From NCBI RefSeq assembly GCF_004122105.1, contig NZ_SBKN01000005.1, forward strand, positions 186,001-250,000: a stretch of DNA of 64,000 nt, read 5' to 3'. Origin of the DNA: Flavobacterium stagni (GTDB taxonomy: Bacteria > Bacteroidota > Bacteroidia > Flavobacteriales > Flavobacteriaceae). Position numbers and translations under genes: made by a program. The notes below the pieces were generated by a model that was not told the DNA's origin, did not search any database, and saw only the letters and a program-made list of their open reading frames with translations. Positions 45,137 through 54,046 of the stretch are shown one piece after another (the stretch's first letter is position 1; every line of letters starts with the position of its first letter).

Positions 45137-45229
45137 TAAGTGTCCTAATTTACATAAAAAACCATGCCAGCAATTGATGGCTTGGAATAAAATTTTGTTA
45201 AACCATGGCTTTTGCCAAAGTTAGGAAAA

Positions 45230-45263
45230 TTGTCACGTATCAGTCCCAAAATATGTACTTTTG
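45230..45263 (+). promoter_or_regulatory. Promoter of surE
   Basis: TTG (45230-45232), a 23-base spacer and TACTTTTG (45256-45263) match the consensus; the -7 element ends 20 bases before the surE ATG. Confidence 0.6.
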
Positions 45264-45283
45264 TTACAATTCGAAAACAAACT

Positions 45284-46054
45284 ATGCAATCAAGACCCTT
45301 AATTTTAGTGACCAATGACGACGGTATCACTGCGCCCGGAATTCGAACACTAATTGCGGTGATGCAAGAAATTGGTGAAGTTTGTGTTGTCGCGCCTGAT
45401 CGCCCTCAAAGCGGAATGGGACATGCCATAACCGTCAATGACACCTTGCATTTGCAACGCGTCTCCGCTACTGAATCACCAATATTGGAATACAGTTGTT
45501 CAGGAACGCCCGTAGATTGTGTGAAAATGGCGGTTCACGAAGTGCTAAAACGCAAACCCGACCTATGTGTTTCAGGGATTAATCACGGGTCAAATTCGTC
45601 CATCAACGTGATTTACTCAGGAACGATGAGTGCAGCGGTTGAGGCCGGCATTGAGGGCATCCCTGCCATTGGGTTTTCTTTACAAGATTTTAGTTGGGGC
45701 GCTAATTTCGAACCTACAAAATCGTTTGTAAAAAAAATAGTTTTAGAAGTTTTGGACAAAGGACTACCGCAAGGTACAGTGCTCAATGTAAATTTTCCAA
45801 AATTGACGGAAAACGAAATTAAAGGTTTTCGCATTTGTCGACAAGCCAACGCCTACTGGCAGGAAAAATTTGACAAACGAACTACCCCTTTTGGGAAAGA
45901 ATATTATTGGTTAACAGGCGAATTTATCAACCCTGACAAAGGTGAAGACACAGACGAATGGGCATTAGCCAATGGTTATATTTCTGTGGTTCCTGTTCAA
46001 TTTGATATGACTGCGCATCACGCAATACCTGTTTTAAATCGTTGGGAATTGTAA
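45284..46054 (+). CDS. surE: 5'/3'-nucleotidase SurE
   Basis: A 256-residue cytoplasmic metal-dependent phosphatase acting on nucleoside monophosphates. I start at ATG 45284 (MQSRPLILVTNDDGITAPG), since an upstream extension would run through the promoter. The metal site NDDG, the GTPVDCVKMAV and SGINHGSNSSINVIYSGTMS segments are intact. Length is standard. It begins a three-gene run with a small membrane protein (1-base gap) and lpxB. Confidence 0.95.
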   Translation: MQSRPLILVTNDDGITAPGIRTLIAVMQEIGEVCVVAPDRPQSGMGHAITVNDTLHLQRVSATESPILEYSCSGTPVDCVKMAVHEVLKRKPDLCVSGINHGSNSSINVIYSGTMSAAVEAGIEGIPAIGFSLQDFSWGANFEPTKSFVKKIVLEVLDKGLPQGTVLNVNFPKLTENEIKGFRICRQANAYWQEKFDKRTTPFGKEYYWLTGEFINPDKGEDTDEWALANGYISVVPVQFDMTAHHAIPVLNRWEL

Positions 46055-46055
46055 T

Positions 46056-46331
46056 ATGAATCGATACAAAGAACTTTTTTTTGGCTGTTTGGCGGGATTA
46101 GCAACTGCTGCTGTCGGCATCGCATTGGTTTTGTTTTTCATGACGGATTTTCACCAACATTACAACCTCAAAATCACCAAAGCTGAAGGAATTTTAGGTA
46201 AAACCATTACGTTGGGCACCTTGTTGAATTTGGCTACTTTTTTTTGGTTTTTAAATAAAAAGAAAGATTTTTGGGCGTATGGTGTGTTAATCGCTACTTG
46301 TTTACTTACGCTGCTGACTTTATTTGTTTGA
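46056..46331 (+). CDS. Small conserved membrane protein between surE and lpxB
   Basis: A 91-residue protein with three hydrophobic segments (LFFGCLAGLATAAVGIALVL, LGTLLNLATFFWFL, GVLIATCLLTLLTLFV) separated by short charged loops. I recognise no named family. It starts one base after the surE stop and ends two bases before the lpxB start, so it is certainly co-transcribed with both and may have an envelope-related role. Coding support comes from the tight operon fit and membrane-protein composition. Confidence 0.75.
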   Translation: MNRYKELFFGCLAGLATAAVGIALVLFFMTDFHQHYNLKITKAEGILGKTITLGTLLNLATFFWFLNKKKDFWAYGVLIATCLLTLLTLFV

Positions 46332-46333
46332 TT

Positions 46334-47446
46334 ATGAAGTACTATATCATTGCTGGAGAAGCTTCGGGCGATCTTCACGGTTCCAACTTAATGAAAGCGC
46401 TATTCAAAAATGATGCGCAAGCTGAAATTCGTTTTTGGGGTGGTGACTTAATGCAATCGGTGGGTGGAACCCTAGTCAAACATTACCGCGATCTTGCCTT
46501 CATGGGCTTTGCCGAAGTAGTCTCCAATTTGGGCACCATTCTTCGTAATATATCTTTTTGCAAAAAGGACATTCTTGAATTCAATCCTGATGTCATTGTA
46601 TTCATTGATTACCCTGGATTCAATATGCGGATTGCCAAATGGGCGAAAAAACAAGGAATCAAAACGCATTACTACATCGCGCCCCAAGTTTGGGCTTGGA
46701 AAGAAAATAGAATTAAAGCCATCAAACGTGATTTCGACCAACTGTCGGTCATTTTGCCTTTTGAAAAAGAGTATTTCGAACAAAAACATAATTTTCCTGT
46801 AACCTTTGTGGGCCATCCTTTAATCGATGCTATTCACAACCGACCCCAATCCGATGAAATTGCTTTTAAAAAGGCGCACGGTTTAGACGACCGCCCGATT
46901 ATTGCCCTTTTACCGGGCAGTCGGAAACAAGAAATTTCGAAAATGCTCCAACTCATGTTGAACGTTGTCCCCGATTTCCCTGATTATCAATTTGTGATTG
47001 CTGGCGCTCCTAGTCAAGACTTTTCTTTTTACGAACCGTTTTTGCAAGGAAAAACAATCAAATTTGTTTCCAATAAAACTTATGATTTATTAGCGATAGC
47101 ACATGCTGCATTGGTCACTTCAGGAACGGCAACCTTGGAAACGGCTTTGTTTAAAGTGCCTGAAATTGTGTGCTACCGCGCCAACCCGATTTCGTATCAA
47201 ATTGCCAAACGCATCATTACACTTAAATACATTTCGCTGGTCAATTTAATCATGGACGAACCGGTTGTTGCCGAATTGATTCAGGACGAATTGAATCACG
47301 ACCGAATTCAAGAGGAATTGCATAAGATTTTAGACCCCAATTATCGCACTCAATTATTGGCAAAATACGACGAACTCGAAACAAAATTAGGAGGTTTGGG
47401 CGCGAGTGAAAAAACAGCGGCTCATATTAGGAACAATTTAACATAG
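46334..47446 (+). CDS. lpxB: Lipid-A-disaccharide synthase
   Basis: A 370-residue peripheral membrane glycosyltransferase joining UDP-2,3-diacylglucosamine and lipid X in lipid A synthesis. I start at ATG 46334 (MKYYIIAGEASGDLHGSNLM), the family's canonical N-terminus; an upstream frame overlapping the preceding gene is not used. Further signatures are FIDYPGFNMRIAKWAKK, YIAPQVWAWKENR, LPGSRKQEI and LVTSGTATLETAL. Length is normal (about 370-380). It is the last gene of the surE run; the next gene has its own promoter. Confidence 0.96.
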   Translation: MKYYIIAGEASGDLHGSNLMKALFKNDAQAEIRFWGGDLMQSVGGTLVKHYRDLAFMGFAEVVSNLGTILRNISFCKKDILEFNPDVIVFIDYPGFNMRIAKWAKKQGIKTHYYIAPQVWAWKENRIKAIKRDFDQLSVILPFEKEYFEQKHNFPVTFVGHPLIDAIHNRPQSDEIAFKKAHGLDDRPIIALLPGSRKQEISKMLQLMLNVVPDFPDYQFVIAGAPSQDFSFYEPFLQGKTIKFVSNKTYDLLAIAHAALVTSGTATLETALFKVPEIVCYRANPISYQIAKRIITLKYISLVNLIMDEPVVAELIQDELNHDRIQEELHKILDPNYRTQLLAKYDELETKLGGLGASEKTAAHIRNNLT

Positions 47447-47466
47447 GACAATTCCTTAGTTTGCCT

Positions 47467-47474
47467 TATCTTTG
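47467..47474 (+). promoter_or_regulatory. -7 promoter element of the NlpC/P60 lipoprotein gene
   Basis: TATCTTTG matches TAnnTTTG fully, 16 bases before the chosen ATG at 47491. This also argues against the in-frame TTG at 47461 as start. Confidence 0.6.
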
Positions 47475-47490
47475 GCAAAATTTTTTTGGC

Positions 47491-48177
47491 ATGTCAAAAT
47501 GGTTCGGATTCATAGCGCTTTTGATGGTATTGGTTTCTTGTAAATCAACGCAATCGCCTATCATTACTTCCAAAAAAGAAGCCATCAAACAGAAAAAATA
47601 CACCACGTATACGCCGCAAAAAACAACAACGGCAACGGCCAGTTCAGCAACCAAAGACGCCAAACCCAAAAAAGTAAAATCGATACCTATTCCAAAAGAG
47701 CCAGAGAATCCGACGCCTTCTCAAACAAAAAAACAAACCATTGTTCTTGATCAAAATGAAGACGACATCGTGTTAACTACCGATGATGCTACCTATTTTT
47801 CTGAACAATTGGTGAACAATGCCATGGATTATATTGGAACTCCCTATCGTGGCGGCGGTACCAGTCGGGACGGTTTTGATTGCAGCGGATTAATGTTTAC
47901 TACATTTCAAGCTTTTGACATTATTTTACCCCGCAGTTCCCACGAAATGGCCCGTATTGGAAGGGTTTTGGACCGAAGTGAAATTCGTCGTGGTGACTTA
48001 ATTTTCTTCCGAACTAATGGCCGTCGCACCATAAATCATGTCGGAATGGTGACAGAAGTGACGGAAGATGAAATAAAATTTGTACATTCGTCAACACAAC
48101 AAGGCGTCGTAGTTTCCTCCACCAAAGAGCCTTATTACCAAAGAACTTTCGCACAGGTGAATCGAGTTATCGAATAA
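47491..48177 (+). CDS. NlpC/P60 (C40) cell-wall peptidase lipoprotein
   Basis: A 228-residue lipoprotein started at ATG 47491: the signal MSKWFGFIALLMVLVSC ends in a lipobox cysteine followed by KSTQS. A low-complexity Lys/Thr/Pro linker (about 20-90) leads to the NlpC/P60 domain (about 105-228), with the catalytic cysteine in GFDCSGLMFTTF and histidine in INHVGMVTE. It should cleave peptidoglycan stem peptides (D-Glu-meso-DAP type bonds). comEC follows after 25 bases and may be co-transcribed. Confidence 0.93.
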   Translation: MSKWFGFIALLMVLVSCKSTQSPIITSKKEAIKQKKYTTYTPQKTTTATASSATKDAKPKKVKSIPIPKEPENPTPSQTKKQTIVLDQNEDDIVLTTDDATYFSEQLVNNAMDYIGTPYRGGGTSRDGFDCSGLMFTTFQAFDIILPRSSHEMARIGRVLDRSEIRRGDLIFFRTNGRRTINHVGMVTEVTEDEIKFVHSSTQQGVVVSSTKEPYYQRTFAQVNRVIE

Positions 48178-48202
48178 TTTGTAATCACCTAAATTCGGAA
48201 AT

Positions 48203-50194
48203 ATGAATACCTTTCAATTTCCGCTGATTCGTATTACACTCGCATTTATTACAGGAATTGTTTGTGCCCGATTTTTGGCACTTACCAATGTCCAATTAAT
48301 AGCTTGTATCATACTTACAGCGGCTATCGTATGCGCCTTTTATCGGTATTCCAAACAGCATATTCGCGCTGCATTGGGATTTGGCAGTTGTACTTTTGTA
48401 CTCTTTCTTTTCATCGGAATGGGAGTCGTTCGGATGCATAACAAATTAATGCATTCCGAACATTTTGCGCATAAGGTTACCACTGCACAATCCATGAGGG
48501 TTACTTTCAGTTTAGAATCGCCTTTGCGGTCGAGTAAAAAAAACTACCGCTATGTAGGAGTGCTGAAATCAATCAACAACCTTGCAGTAACCGGTCGCGT
48601 CGTTGTATCGTTTCCTAAAGCCCAAAAAAGACCCAGTTTTAAAGAAAATTACGCTGGATTGGTTTGGTTTATTCCGTTGCAAAGGAAACCGAATCCTGGG
48701 CAATTTGATTACGATTCCTATCTTAAAGACCAATCCATTTACGGTCAGATTTTTGTCAAAAAATACCAAAATTACCCCAAAACCCGTACAACATTTTTGG
48801 AATGGGTGCCCGCATTTCATGATAAAATTGCACAACGATTGTCCCATTCTTTAGATGCAACCACCGCTCCAATTGTCATGGCCTTGATTTTGGGTCAACA
48901 ACAAGATATTAATCCCACAATCAACAAAGACTATCAGTTGGCGGGAGCTGTACATATTTTATCGGTTTCTGGATTGCATGTAGGGTTCATTTTGCTGTTG
49001 TTGCAATTGCTTGTCAAACCTTTTCCTAATACCAAAAAGTATCGATTGGTAAAAATGATTCTAATCGTAATGGGATTATGGGGATTTGGGATTTTGGCAG
49101 GTTTGGCGCCTTCTGTGTTGCGATCGGTGACCATGTATTCGTTTGTCACTATCGGACTTTATTTAAAACGAACAGTAAACATCTATAATACGTTATGTAT
49201 TTCTGCCTTCCTTATTCTTTTATTTGATCCAAATACGCTGTGGAATGTGGGGTTCCAATTGAGTTACCTGGCGTTGTTTTTTATTGTTTGGCTCCAACCG
49301 AAATTCAAGAAATTCTATGTTCCCAAAACAAAAATCGGCACCTATTTCTGGGAACTCACCACGGTTTCATTTGCGGCACAATTGGGCACCTTTCCCTTAT
49401 CGTTATATTATTTCCATCAATTCCCGGGTTTGTTTTTTATCACCAATTGGATTGTTCTTCCGCCATTGACCATTCTGATGTTTTTAGGCCTGTTGGCTGT
49501 ACTGTTTACCAGTTTCAACATTGCCTTGGGCCCCATTGCTCCCCTACTTTCTTTTTCTATAAAACAAATGAACGCTTGTATCCATTGGATTGCGGATCAG
49601 GATCAATTTATCTTTCAAAAAATCCCAATGAATTTAGCCTTAATGTTGGCGTTGTATTTACTTATTTTCTCACTAGTTTTCCTTTTTGAAAAAAGAAACT
49701 ACACCCGATGGATGGGAGTTGGAATTAGTATAATCACACTACAATTAATCGTTATCAAAATAAAAATTGAACAACAGCAATCGGAATTTGTGGTTTGCCA
49801 TCTCCCGATAGCATCCGCGATACTTTGGAAAAACAAGAATCAATTATTTATAAATTCGGAAGCCAAACAAAGCCCATGTATCGATGATTATTGTATTGCT
49901 CAATTTATTGTTGGTCAAAAAATCAATACACTTCCACAAAAAGTAGTATGCAAAAATAAAGGCATCGCCATAGTCGACAGCTCGGGTGTTTTTCCTAAAA
50001 AGAAAGGGCTAGTATTGGTTTTAAAAAACAGTCCGAAGTGCCATTTGGAGCGTTGGCTGGAAAACTACCGCCCTACCCAAGTAGTTGCAGACGGGAGTTC
50101 GACACCCGCCATCAAAAAATTATGGAAAAGGAGTTGTGCAAAATTAAAAATCCCTTTTCATGACACAGCTGAAAAGGGACCTTTTATCTTGTGA
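48203..50194 (+). CDS. comEC: ComEC/Rec2-type DNA-uptake channel, short form
   Basis: A 663-residue polytopic inner-membrane protein for transfer of single-stranded DNA in natural transformation. Residues 1-190 contain two early helices and a DUF4131/OB-like region; the competence core (about 215-510) contains the diagnostic HILSVSGLHVGFILLLL and GILAGLAPSVLRS followed by many helices. The C-terminal 150 residues (about 515-663) occupy the position of the metallo-beta-lactamase-like domain but lack HxHxDH and are much shorter. Its stop is 4 bases from that of the convergent thioredoxin-fold gene. Confidence 0.9.
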   Translation: MNTFQFPLIRITLAFITGIVCARFLALTNVQLIACIILTAAIVCAFYRYSKQHIRAALGFGSCTFVLFLFIGMGVVRMHNKLMHSEHFAHKVTTAQSMRVTFSLESPLRSSKKNYRYVGVLKSINNLAVTGRVVVSFPKAQKRPSFKENYAGLVWFIPLQRKPNPGQFDYDSYLKDQSIYGQIFVKKYQNYPKTRTTFLEWVPAFHDKIAQRLSHSLDATTAPIVMALILGQQQDINPTINKDYQLAGAVHILSVSGLHVGFILLLLQLLVKPFPNTKKYRLVKMILIVMGLWGFGILAGLAPSVLRSVTMYSFVTIGLYLKRTVNIYNTLCISAFLILLFDPNTLWNVGFQLSYLALFFIVWLQPKFKKFYVPKTKIGTYFWELTTVSFAAQLGTFPLSLYYFHQFPGLFFITNWIVLPPLTILMFLGLLAVLFTSFNIALGPIAPLLSFSIKQMNACIHWIADQDQFIFQKIPMNLALMLALYLLIFSLVFLFEKRNYTRWMGVGISIITLQLIVIKIKIEQQQSEFVVCHLPIASAILWKNKNQLFINSEAKQSPCIDDYCIAQFIVGQKINTLPQKVVCKNKGIAIVDSSGVFPKKKGLVLVLKNSPKCHLERWLENYRPTQVVADGSSTPAIKKLWKRSCAKLKIPFHDTAEKGPFIL

Positions 50195-50198
50195 AAAA

Positions 50199-50768
50199 TT
50201 ATTTTTTCTTAGGAGTTGTTGCGGGTTGCTTTTTGGGAGCAGGTGCTTTCTTTTTGGTTGGAGCTTTAACAGGCTCAGTCGTCACAGGCTTTGGATCGGG
50301 AACATAGCGTGCAATCATTTCATTGGCGCCCGCTAACCATTTTTCAGGTCCGCCCGCCACATATCCTGTTTGACCCAATTGTTCAAAATTGGTTTTTCCG
50401 TCTACTAATGTTGGTTTAACAATATACACCGTAGGATAACCTCTAGGTTGAAAAACTTGTTGCATTTGCATATTTTGTTGACGCAATGCATCGGGTTGTT
50501 GGGTGCGACGTGGAAAATCCAATTCAACCAAAATTACTTTTTCTTTGGCCCATTGAATAAACTCGGGTTTTTTGAATACTTCACTTTGCAAGCGCATGCA
50601 CCAACCACACCAATCGCTTCCTGTAAAGAAAAGGAACATTGGCTTTTGCTCGGCTTTTGACAATTCAATGGCTTTATTGATGTCTGTGTGCCATGTAAGT
50701 TGTTCTTCTTGTGCTTGTAAATTTTGACAAGCGAGTAGAATTAAAAATGCGAATAAAATCTTTTTCAT
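50199..50768 (-). CDS. Exported thioredoxin-fold protein with Lys/Pro/Ala-rich tail
   Basis: A 189-residue protein with a signal peptide (residues 1-20, ending LQAQ); the LLAC at 11-14 is a possible but weak lipobox. The thioredoxin fold (about 22-140) contains the redox pair SDWCGWC with Cys54 and Cys57, and a cis-proline in RGYPTVYIV. The C-terminal 35 residues are a repetitive Lys/Pro/Ala/Thr tail. A periplasmic thiol reductase or disulfide-handling role is likely; the substrate is unknown. It lies 36 bases downstream of the POT gene cluster and may be co-transcribed. Confidence 0.88.
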   Translation of the reverse strand: MKKILFAFLILLACQNLQAQEEQLTWHTDINKAIELSKAEQKPMFLFFTGSDWCGWCMRLQSEVFKKPEFIQWAKEKVILVELDFPRRTQQPDALRQQNMQMQQVFQPRGYPTVYIVKPTLVDGKTNFEQLGQTGYVAGGPEKWLAGANEMIARYVPDPKPVTTEPVKAPTKKKAPAPKKQPATTPKKK

Positions 50769-50804
50769 AGTCTAAATTCCCTGTTTAAGGTCGAAAGTTA
50801 CAAA

Positions 50805-52310
50805 TTATTTGACATCCTGCATCAACTTTCGCACCAAAGGCGAAATTACAATGAGGACCACACCCGCAACTAAAGCATACAACGCCAATTGTTGGTAGCC
50901 GTCGGCATAGGTGTTTAATTTTTCAAGATTGGTGGCATTTTTAGAAGCTTCTGCAATTCCGGCACCCAATAAACCAGCAAAATACTGACCGTAGGCACTC
51001 GCCAAAAACCACATTCCCATGATAACGGCTTGCGTTTTTTGAGGTGATAACTTGGTCATGGCACTCATACCTATTGGCGATAAACACAATTCCCCAAACG
51101 TGATAACAAACCAACCCAATGTGAACAAATCTAACGAGGTTTTTCCATCAGGACCAGCGAAGAATTTGGTGTAGTAAAACACCCAAAAACCACCTGCTAG
51201 GAACAAGAATCCCAATCCAAATTTGACCACCGTATTGGGCTCGATTTTCTTTTTTGCCATCCAAATCCAAACCATTCCGACTAAGGCGGCGAATACAATG
51301 ACAAACAAAGAATTGGCTGAATTATTAACTCCGTTTGGATCTAATTTGACACCTAGAACTGTGTTTTGGAGATTATTGGCAGCAAATAAACTTAACGAAC
51401 CTCCACTTTGTTCGAAGAACGCCCAAAAGAAGATGGAGAAGATTATGAAAATTAGAGCGGCCAATAATTTTAAATTTTCAGCCGTTGAAAAGTTCTTCAT
51501 TTCATAAAAAAGATAAACTACCGATAATGGTCCAATAATCATCATGAAATAATCGGTATAGGTTGTATTGGCCACCATTTTTATGATTATAGGTATAAAA
51601 ATGATTGAAGCTATGTAGGTAGCAATTTCCAATGCTTTTCGTTTAGAAACCTCCATATGAGCTAAAGGAGACAATCCGATTTCACCCAAACTTTTTTGCG
51701 TTTGCGTAAACGTTAGTAAACTAACAATCATCACAATGGAGGCAAAACCAAACGCGTAATTCCAACGCAGATTTTCTGCGACAAAAGAGCTCCACAAATT
51801 GCCATTTGCTACAGCAATACAAATGTAACCTCCAATTAATGCTCCGAGATTTACCCCAGCATAAAACAAGGAAAAACCAGCATCTCGTCTAGTATCATTA
51901 TCGCGGTACAATTGGCCAACCATGGAAGAAATATTTGGTTTGAAAAAACCTGTTCCTACAATAGTAAACCCGATTCCTGTAAAAAATAAATCTTTCGGAC
52001 TTATCGCAAGAATAATACTTCCAATAATCATGAGAATACCTCCCCAAAAAAGCGATCTTCGTAAGCCTAAAATTTTATCGGCAAATAAACCTCCAATAAA
52101 GGTGAATGCATATACCCAAGCTTGTGTGGCGCCATATTGAAGATTGGCCGTAGTTTCACTCATGTTGAGTTGACTCACCATAAATACGGCTAACATCCCA
52201 CGCATTCCATAGAAACTAAAGCGTTCCCACATTTCACTGAAAAATAAATACCACAATTGTTTTGGGTATTTCCCTTTAAAATCTTGAATTTGTTCGATTG
52301 TTGTTTCCAT
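50805..52310 (-). CDS. POT family peptide MFS transporter (first copy)
   Basis: A 501-residue inner-membrane proton-coupled di/tripeptide importer. The ExxER motif in SEMWERFSFYGMRG, the PTR2 signature FFKPNISSMVGQLY with SLFYAGVNLGALIGGY, and the TM7 acidic residue in FWAFFEQSGGSL are all intact; 12-14 helices are expected. The start codon overlaps the stop of the upstream POT gene by one base. Together with DPP IV and two further POT genes it forms a peptide-uptake cluster. Confidence 0.94.
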   Translation of the reverse strand: METTIEQIQDFKGKYPKQLWYLFFSEMWERFSFYGMRGMLAVFMVSQLNMSETTANLQYGATQAWVYAFTFIGGLFADKILGLRRSLFWGGILMIIGSIILAISPKDLFFTGIGFTIVGTGFFKPNISSMVGQLYRDNDTRRDAGFSLFYAGVNLGALIGGYICIAVANGNLWSSFVAENLRWNYAFGFASIVMIVSLLTFTQTQKSLGEIGLSPLAHMEVSKRKALEIATYIASIIFIPIIIKMVANTTYTDYFMMIIGPLSVVYLFYEMKNFSTAENLKLLAALIFIIFSIFFWAFFEQSGGSLSLFAANNLQNTVLGVKLDPNGVNNSANSLFVIVFAALVGMVWIWMAKKKIEPNTVVKFGLGFLFLAGGFWVFYYTKFFAGPDGKTSLDLFTLGWFVITFGELCLSPIGMSAMTKLSPQKTQAVIMGMWFLASAYGQYFAGLLGAGIAEASKNATNLEKLNTYADGYQQLALYALVAGVVLIVISPLVRKLMQDVK

Positions 52311-53968
52311 TAGCGAATTCCATTTTCACGCATTACCGCGTTTAATCGTTTTAATAAGACAAACATTAATGAAGCAGCGAATAAAAGTAAGCCGAAGTTC
52401 ACCCAAAAGAAATTGGATTTGTCTTCATAACTGTCCCACATACTGGCCAAAACACCCGATAATTTATTTCCAATGGACGTAGCCAAAAACCAACCGCCCA
52501 TCATTAAGGAAGTGATGTTGCGCGGACTTAATTTGGACACCACGGATAAACCCATTGGACTCAAAAAGAGTTCCCCAATGGTAATAACTCCGTAATTGGC
52601 GACCAACCACCAAACGGATACTTTCTCGGCACCGTTATGGCCTGCTTTCACTGCAGCAACCATGACCAATACCGACAAGGCAGAAATCAAGAGTCCGAAC
52701 GCAATTTTAGTCGGCGTCGTCGGTTCTTTTTGTCGGTGACGTAAAAAGGTAAAAAAGGCTACTACCAAAGGCGTTAATAATATCACCCAACCCGGATTGA
52801 TGGACTGACTTAAATTGGACGACCAGGTGTAGACTGCGGCTTCTTCTTGTGGTTTTTTCTCAGGGGCTACATTGCGGAAATACAACGGGTAGTCCACGGT
52901 TTTGATCACTTCACCATCTTTCTTTTGAATACGGAAATATTCATCATATAAGGCAACGCTGTCTTTTTTATAGTGTAATGTATCAACGAGTACTAATTTC
53001 GATCCAATTTGTTGCGCCGTTCCCGTTAATTCGCGGTCGGTATATTTATCACCCCAATTGTTCAAGGCTGAACCGTTGAGTTTGAATACCGCCCAAAACA
53101 AGATCACTACGGCAAAAATAGAAAGCAAAGCACCGATCGGTCGTTTCTCTTCGGCTTTGGCTTTGAAATACAAACTACCGTAGAAGAAAATTACGGGAAT
53201 ACAAGCAAAAATAAAAGCATCGGTACTATCCGAACCAAAGATATAACTGTCGGTATTGGTTTCGGAATAGGTTCCTTTTAACATCCATCCAATGATTCCA
53301 AAAACCACAGAAGGTACTAAGATGTAAAGGACAATTTTACTAAAAGGCATATCGCCAGGTTGTTCCCCTTTTTTCTCGACTTTGTCGCCATAATGTTTGG
53401 AACCCAACAAAAACACAATAACACCAATAATCATCCCGACACCGGCAGCCATAAAAGCATATTGCCAACCAAAAAGGATTTTGAAAGCAGCGCCAAAGAA
53501 ATTACAAATAAAAGCCCCGACATTGATTCCCATGTAGAAAATGTTGTAACCTTCGTCCTTCTTGTCTTTGTATTGCTCGTCGTTGTAGAAATTCCCCAAT
53601 AATGTTGAAATGTTCGGTTTAAAGAATCCGTTCCCTAAAATCACGAGCGTCATCGCCAAATACAACATTGGCAGACTGTGGATTCCCATCATCATATAAC
53701 CCGCACCCATCATGAGTCCGCCCAACACAATTGACTTTTTATAGCCCCAATAACGGTCAGCAATTAAGCCCCCAACGAACGGCGTTAAAAACACCAAGGC
53801 AATGAAGGTTCCGTATAAATCAGACGATTCTTTCTCGGTCATTTTGAAACCGGCTTCCACATCTTTAAGATAAAGCGTAAAAATTCCGATCATGAGGTAG
53901 TAGCCAAAACGCTCCCACATTTCCGATAAAAACAAATAAGGCAGTGCCTTAGGATGACTTTTCCACAT
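52310..53968 (-). CDS. POT family transporter with altered TM7 site and large extra loop
   Basis: A 552-residue POT-family carrier. ExxER (SEMWERFGYYLM), FFKPNISTLLGNFY and NIFYMGINVGAF are conserved. Two features differ from its neighbours: the TM7 segment reads FWAVFKLNGSAL, with Lys296-Leu297 where the others have Glu-Gln, and a hydrophilic stretch of about 90 residues (about 299-391) separates this helix from the next, against about 35 in the paralogues. It is preceded by a terminator for the upstream POT gene and overlaps the next POT gene by one base. Peptide transport is likely but coupling may differ. Confidence 0.92.
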   Translation of the reverse strand: MWKSHPKALPYLFLSEMWERFGYYLMIGIFTLYLKDVEAGFKMTEKESSDLYGTFIALVFLTPFVGGLIADRYWGYKKSIVLGGLMMGAGYMMMGIHSLPMLYLAMTLVILGNGFFKPNISTLLGNFYNDEQYKDKKDEGYNIFYMGINVGAFICNFFGAAFKILFGWQYAFMAAGVGMIIGVIVFLLGSKHYGDKVEKKGEQPGDMPFSKIVLYILVPSVVFGIIGWMLKGTYSETNTDSYIFGSDSTDAFIFACIPVIFFYGSLYFKAKAEEKRPIGALLSIFAVVILFWAVFKLNGSALNNWGDKYTDRELTGTAQQIGSKLVLVDTLHYKKDSVALYDEYFRIQKKDGEVIKTVDYPLYFRNVAPEKKPQEEAAVYTWSSNLSQSINPGWVILLTPLVVAFFTFLRHRQKEPTTPTKIAFGLLISALSVLVMVAAVKAGHNGAEKVSVWWLVANYGVITIGELFLSPMGLSVVSKLSPRNITSLMMGGWFLATSIGNKLSGVLASMWDSYEDKSNFFWVNFGLLLFAASLMFVLLKRLNAVMRENGIR

Positions 53969-53978
53969 AGTTTTTGGG

Positions 53979-54018
53979 TATTAAAAAACAAAACCTACAA
54001 GACGAACTTGTAGGTTTG
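53979..54018 (-). terminator. Intrinsic terminator between two POT genes
   Basis: An 11-bp stem AAACCTACAAG / CTTGTAGGTTT with a 5-base loop is followed on the minus strand by TGTTTTTT. It separates the DPP IV-POT unit from the two downstream POT genes. Confidence 0.85.
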
Positions 54019-54046
54019 AAAGATATAAAAATATTTTGGAATCGAA

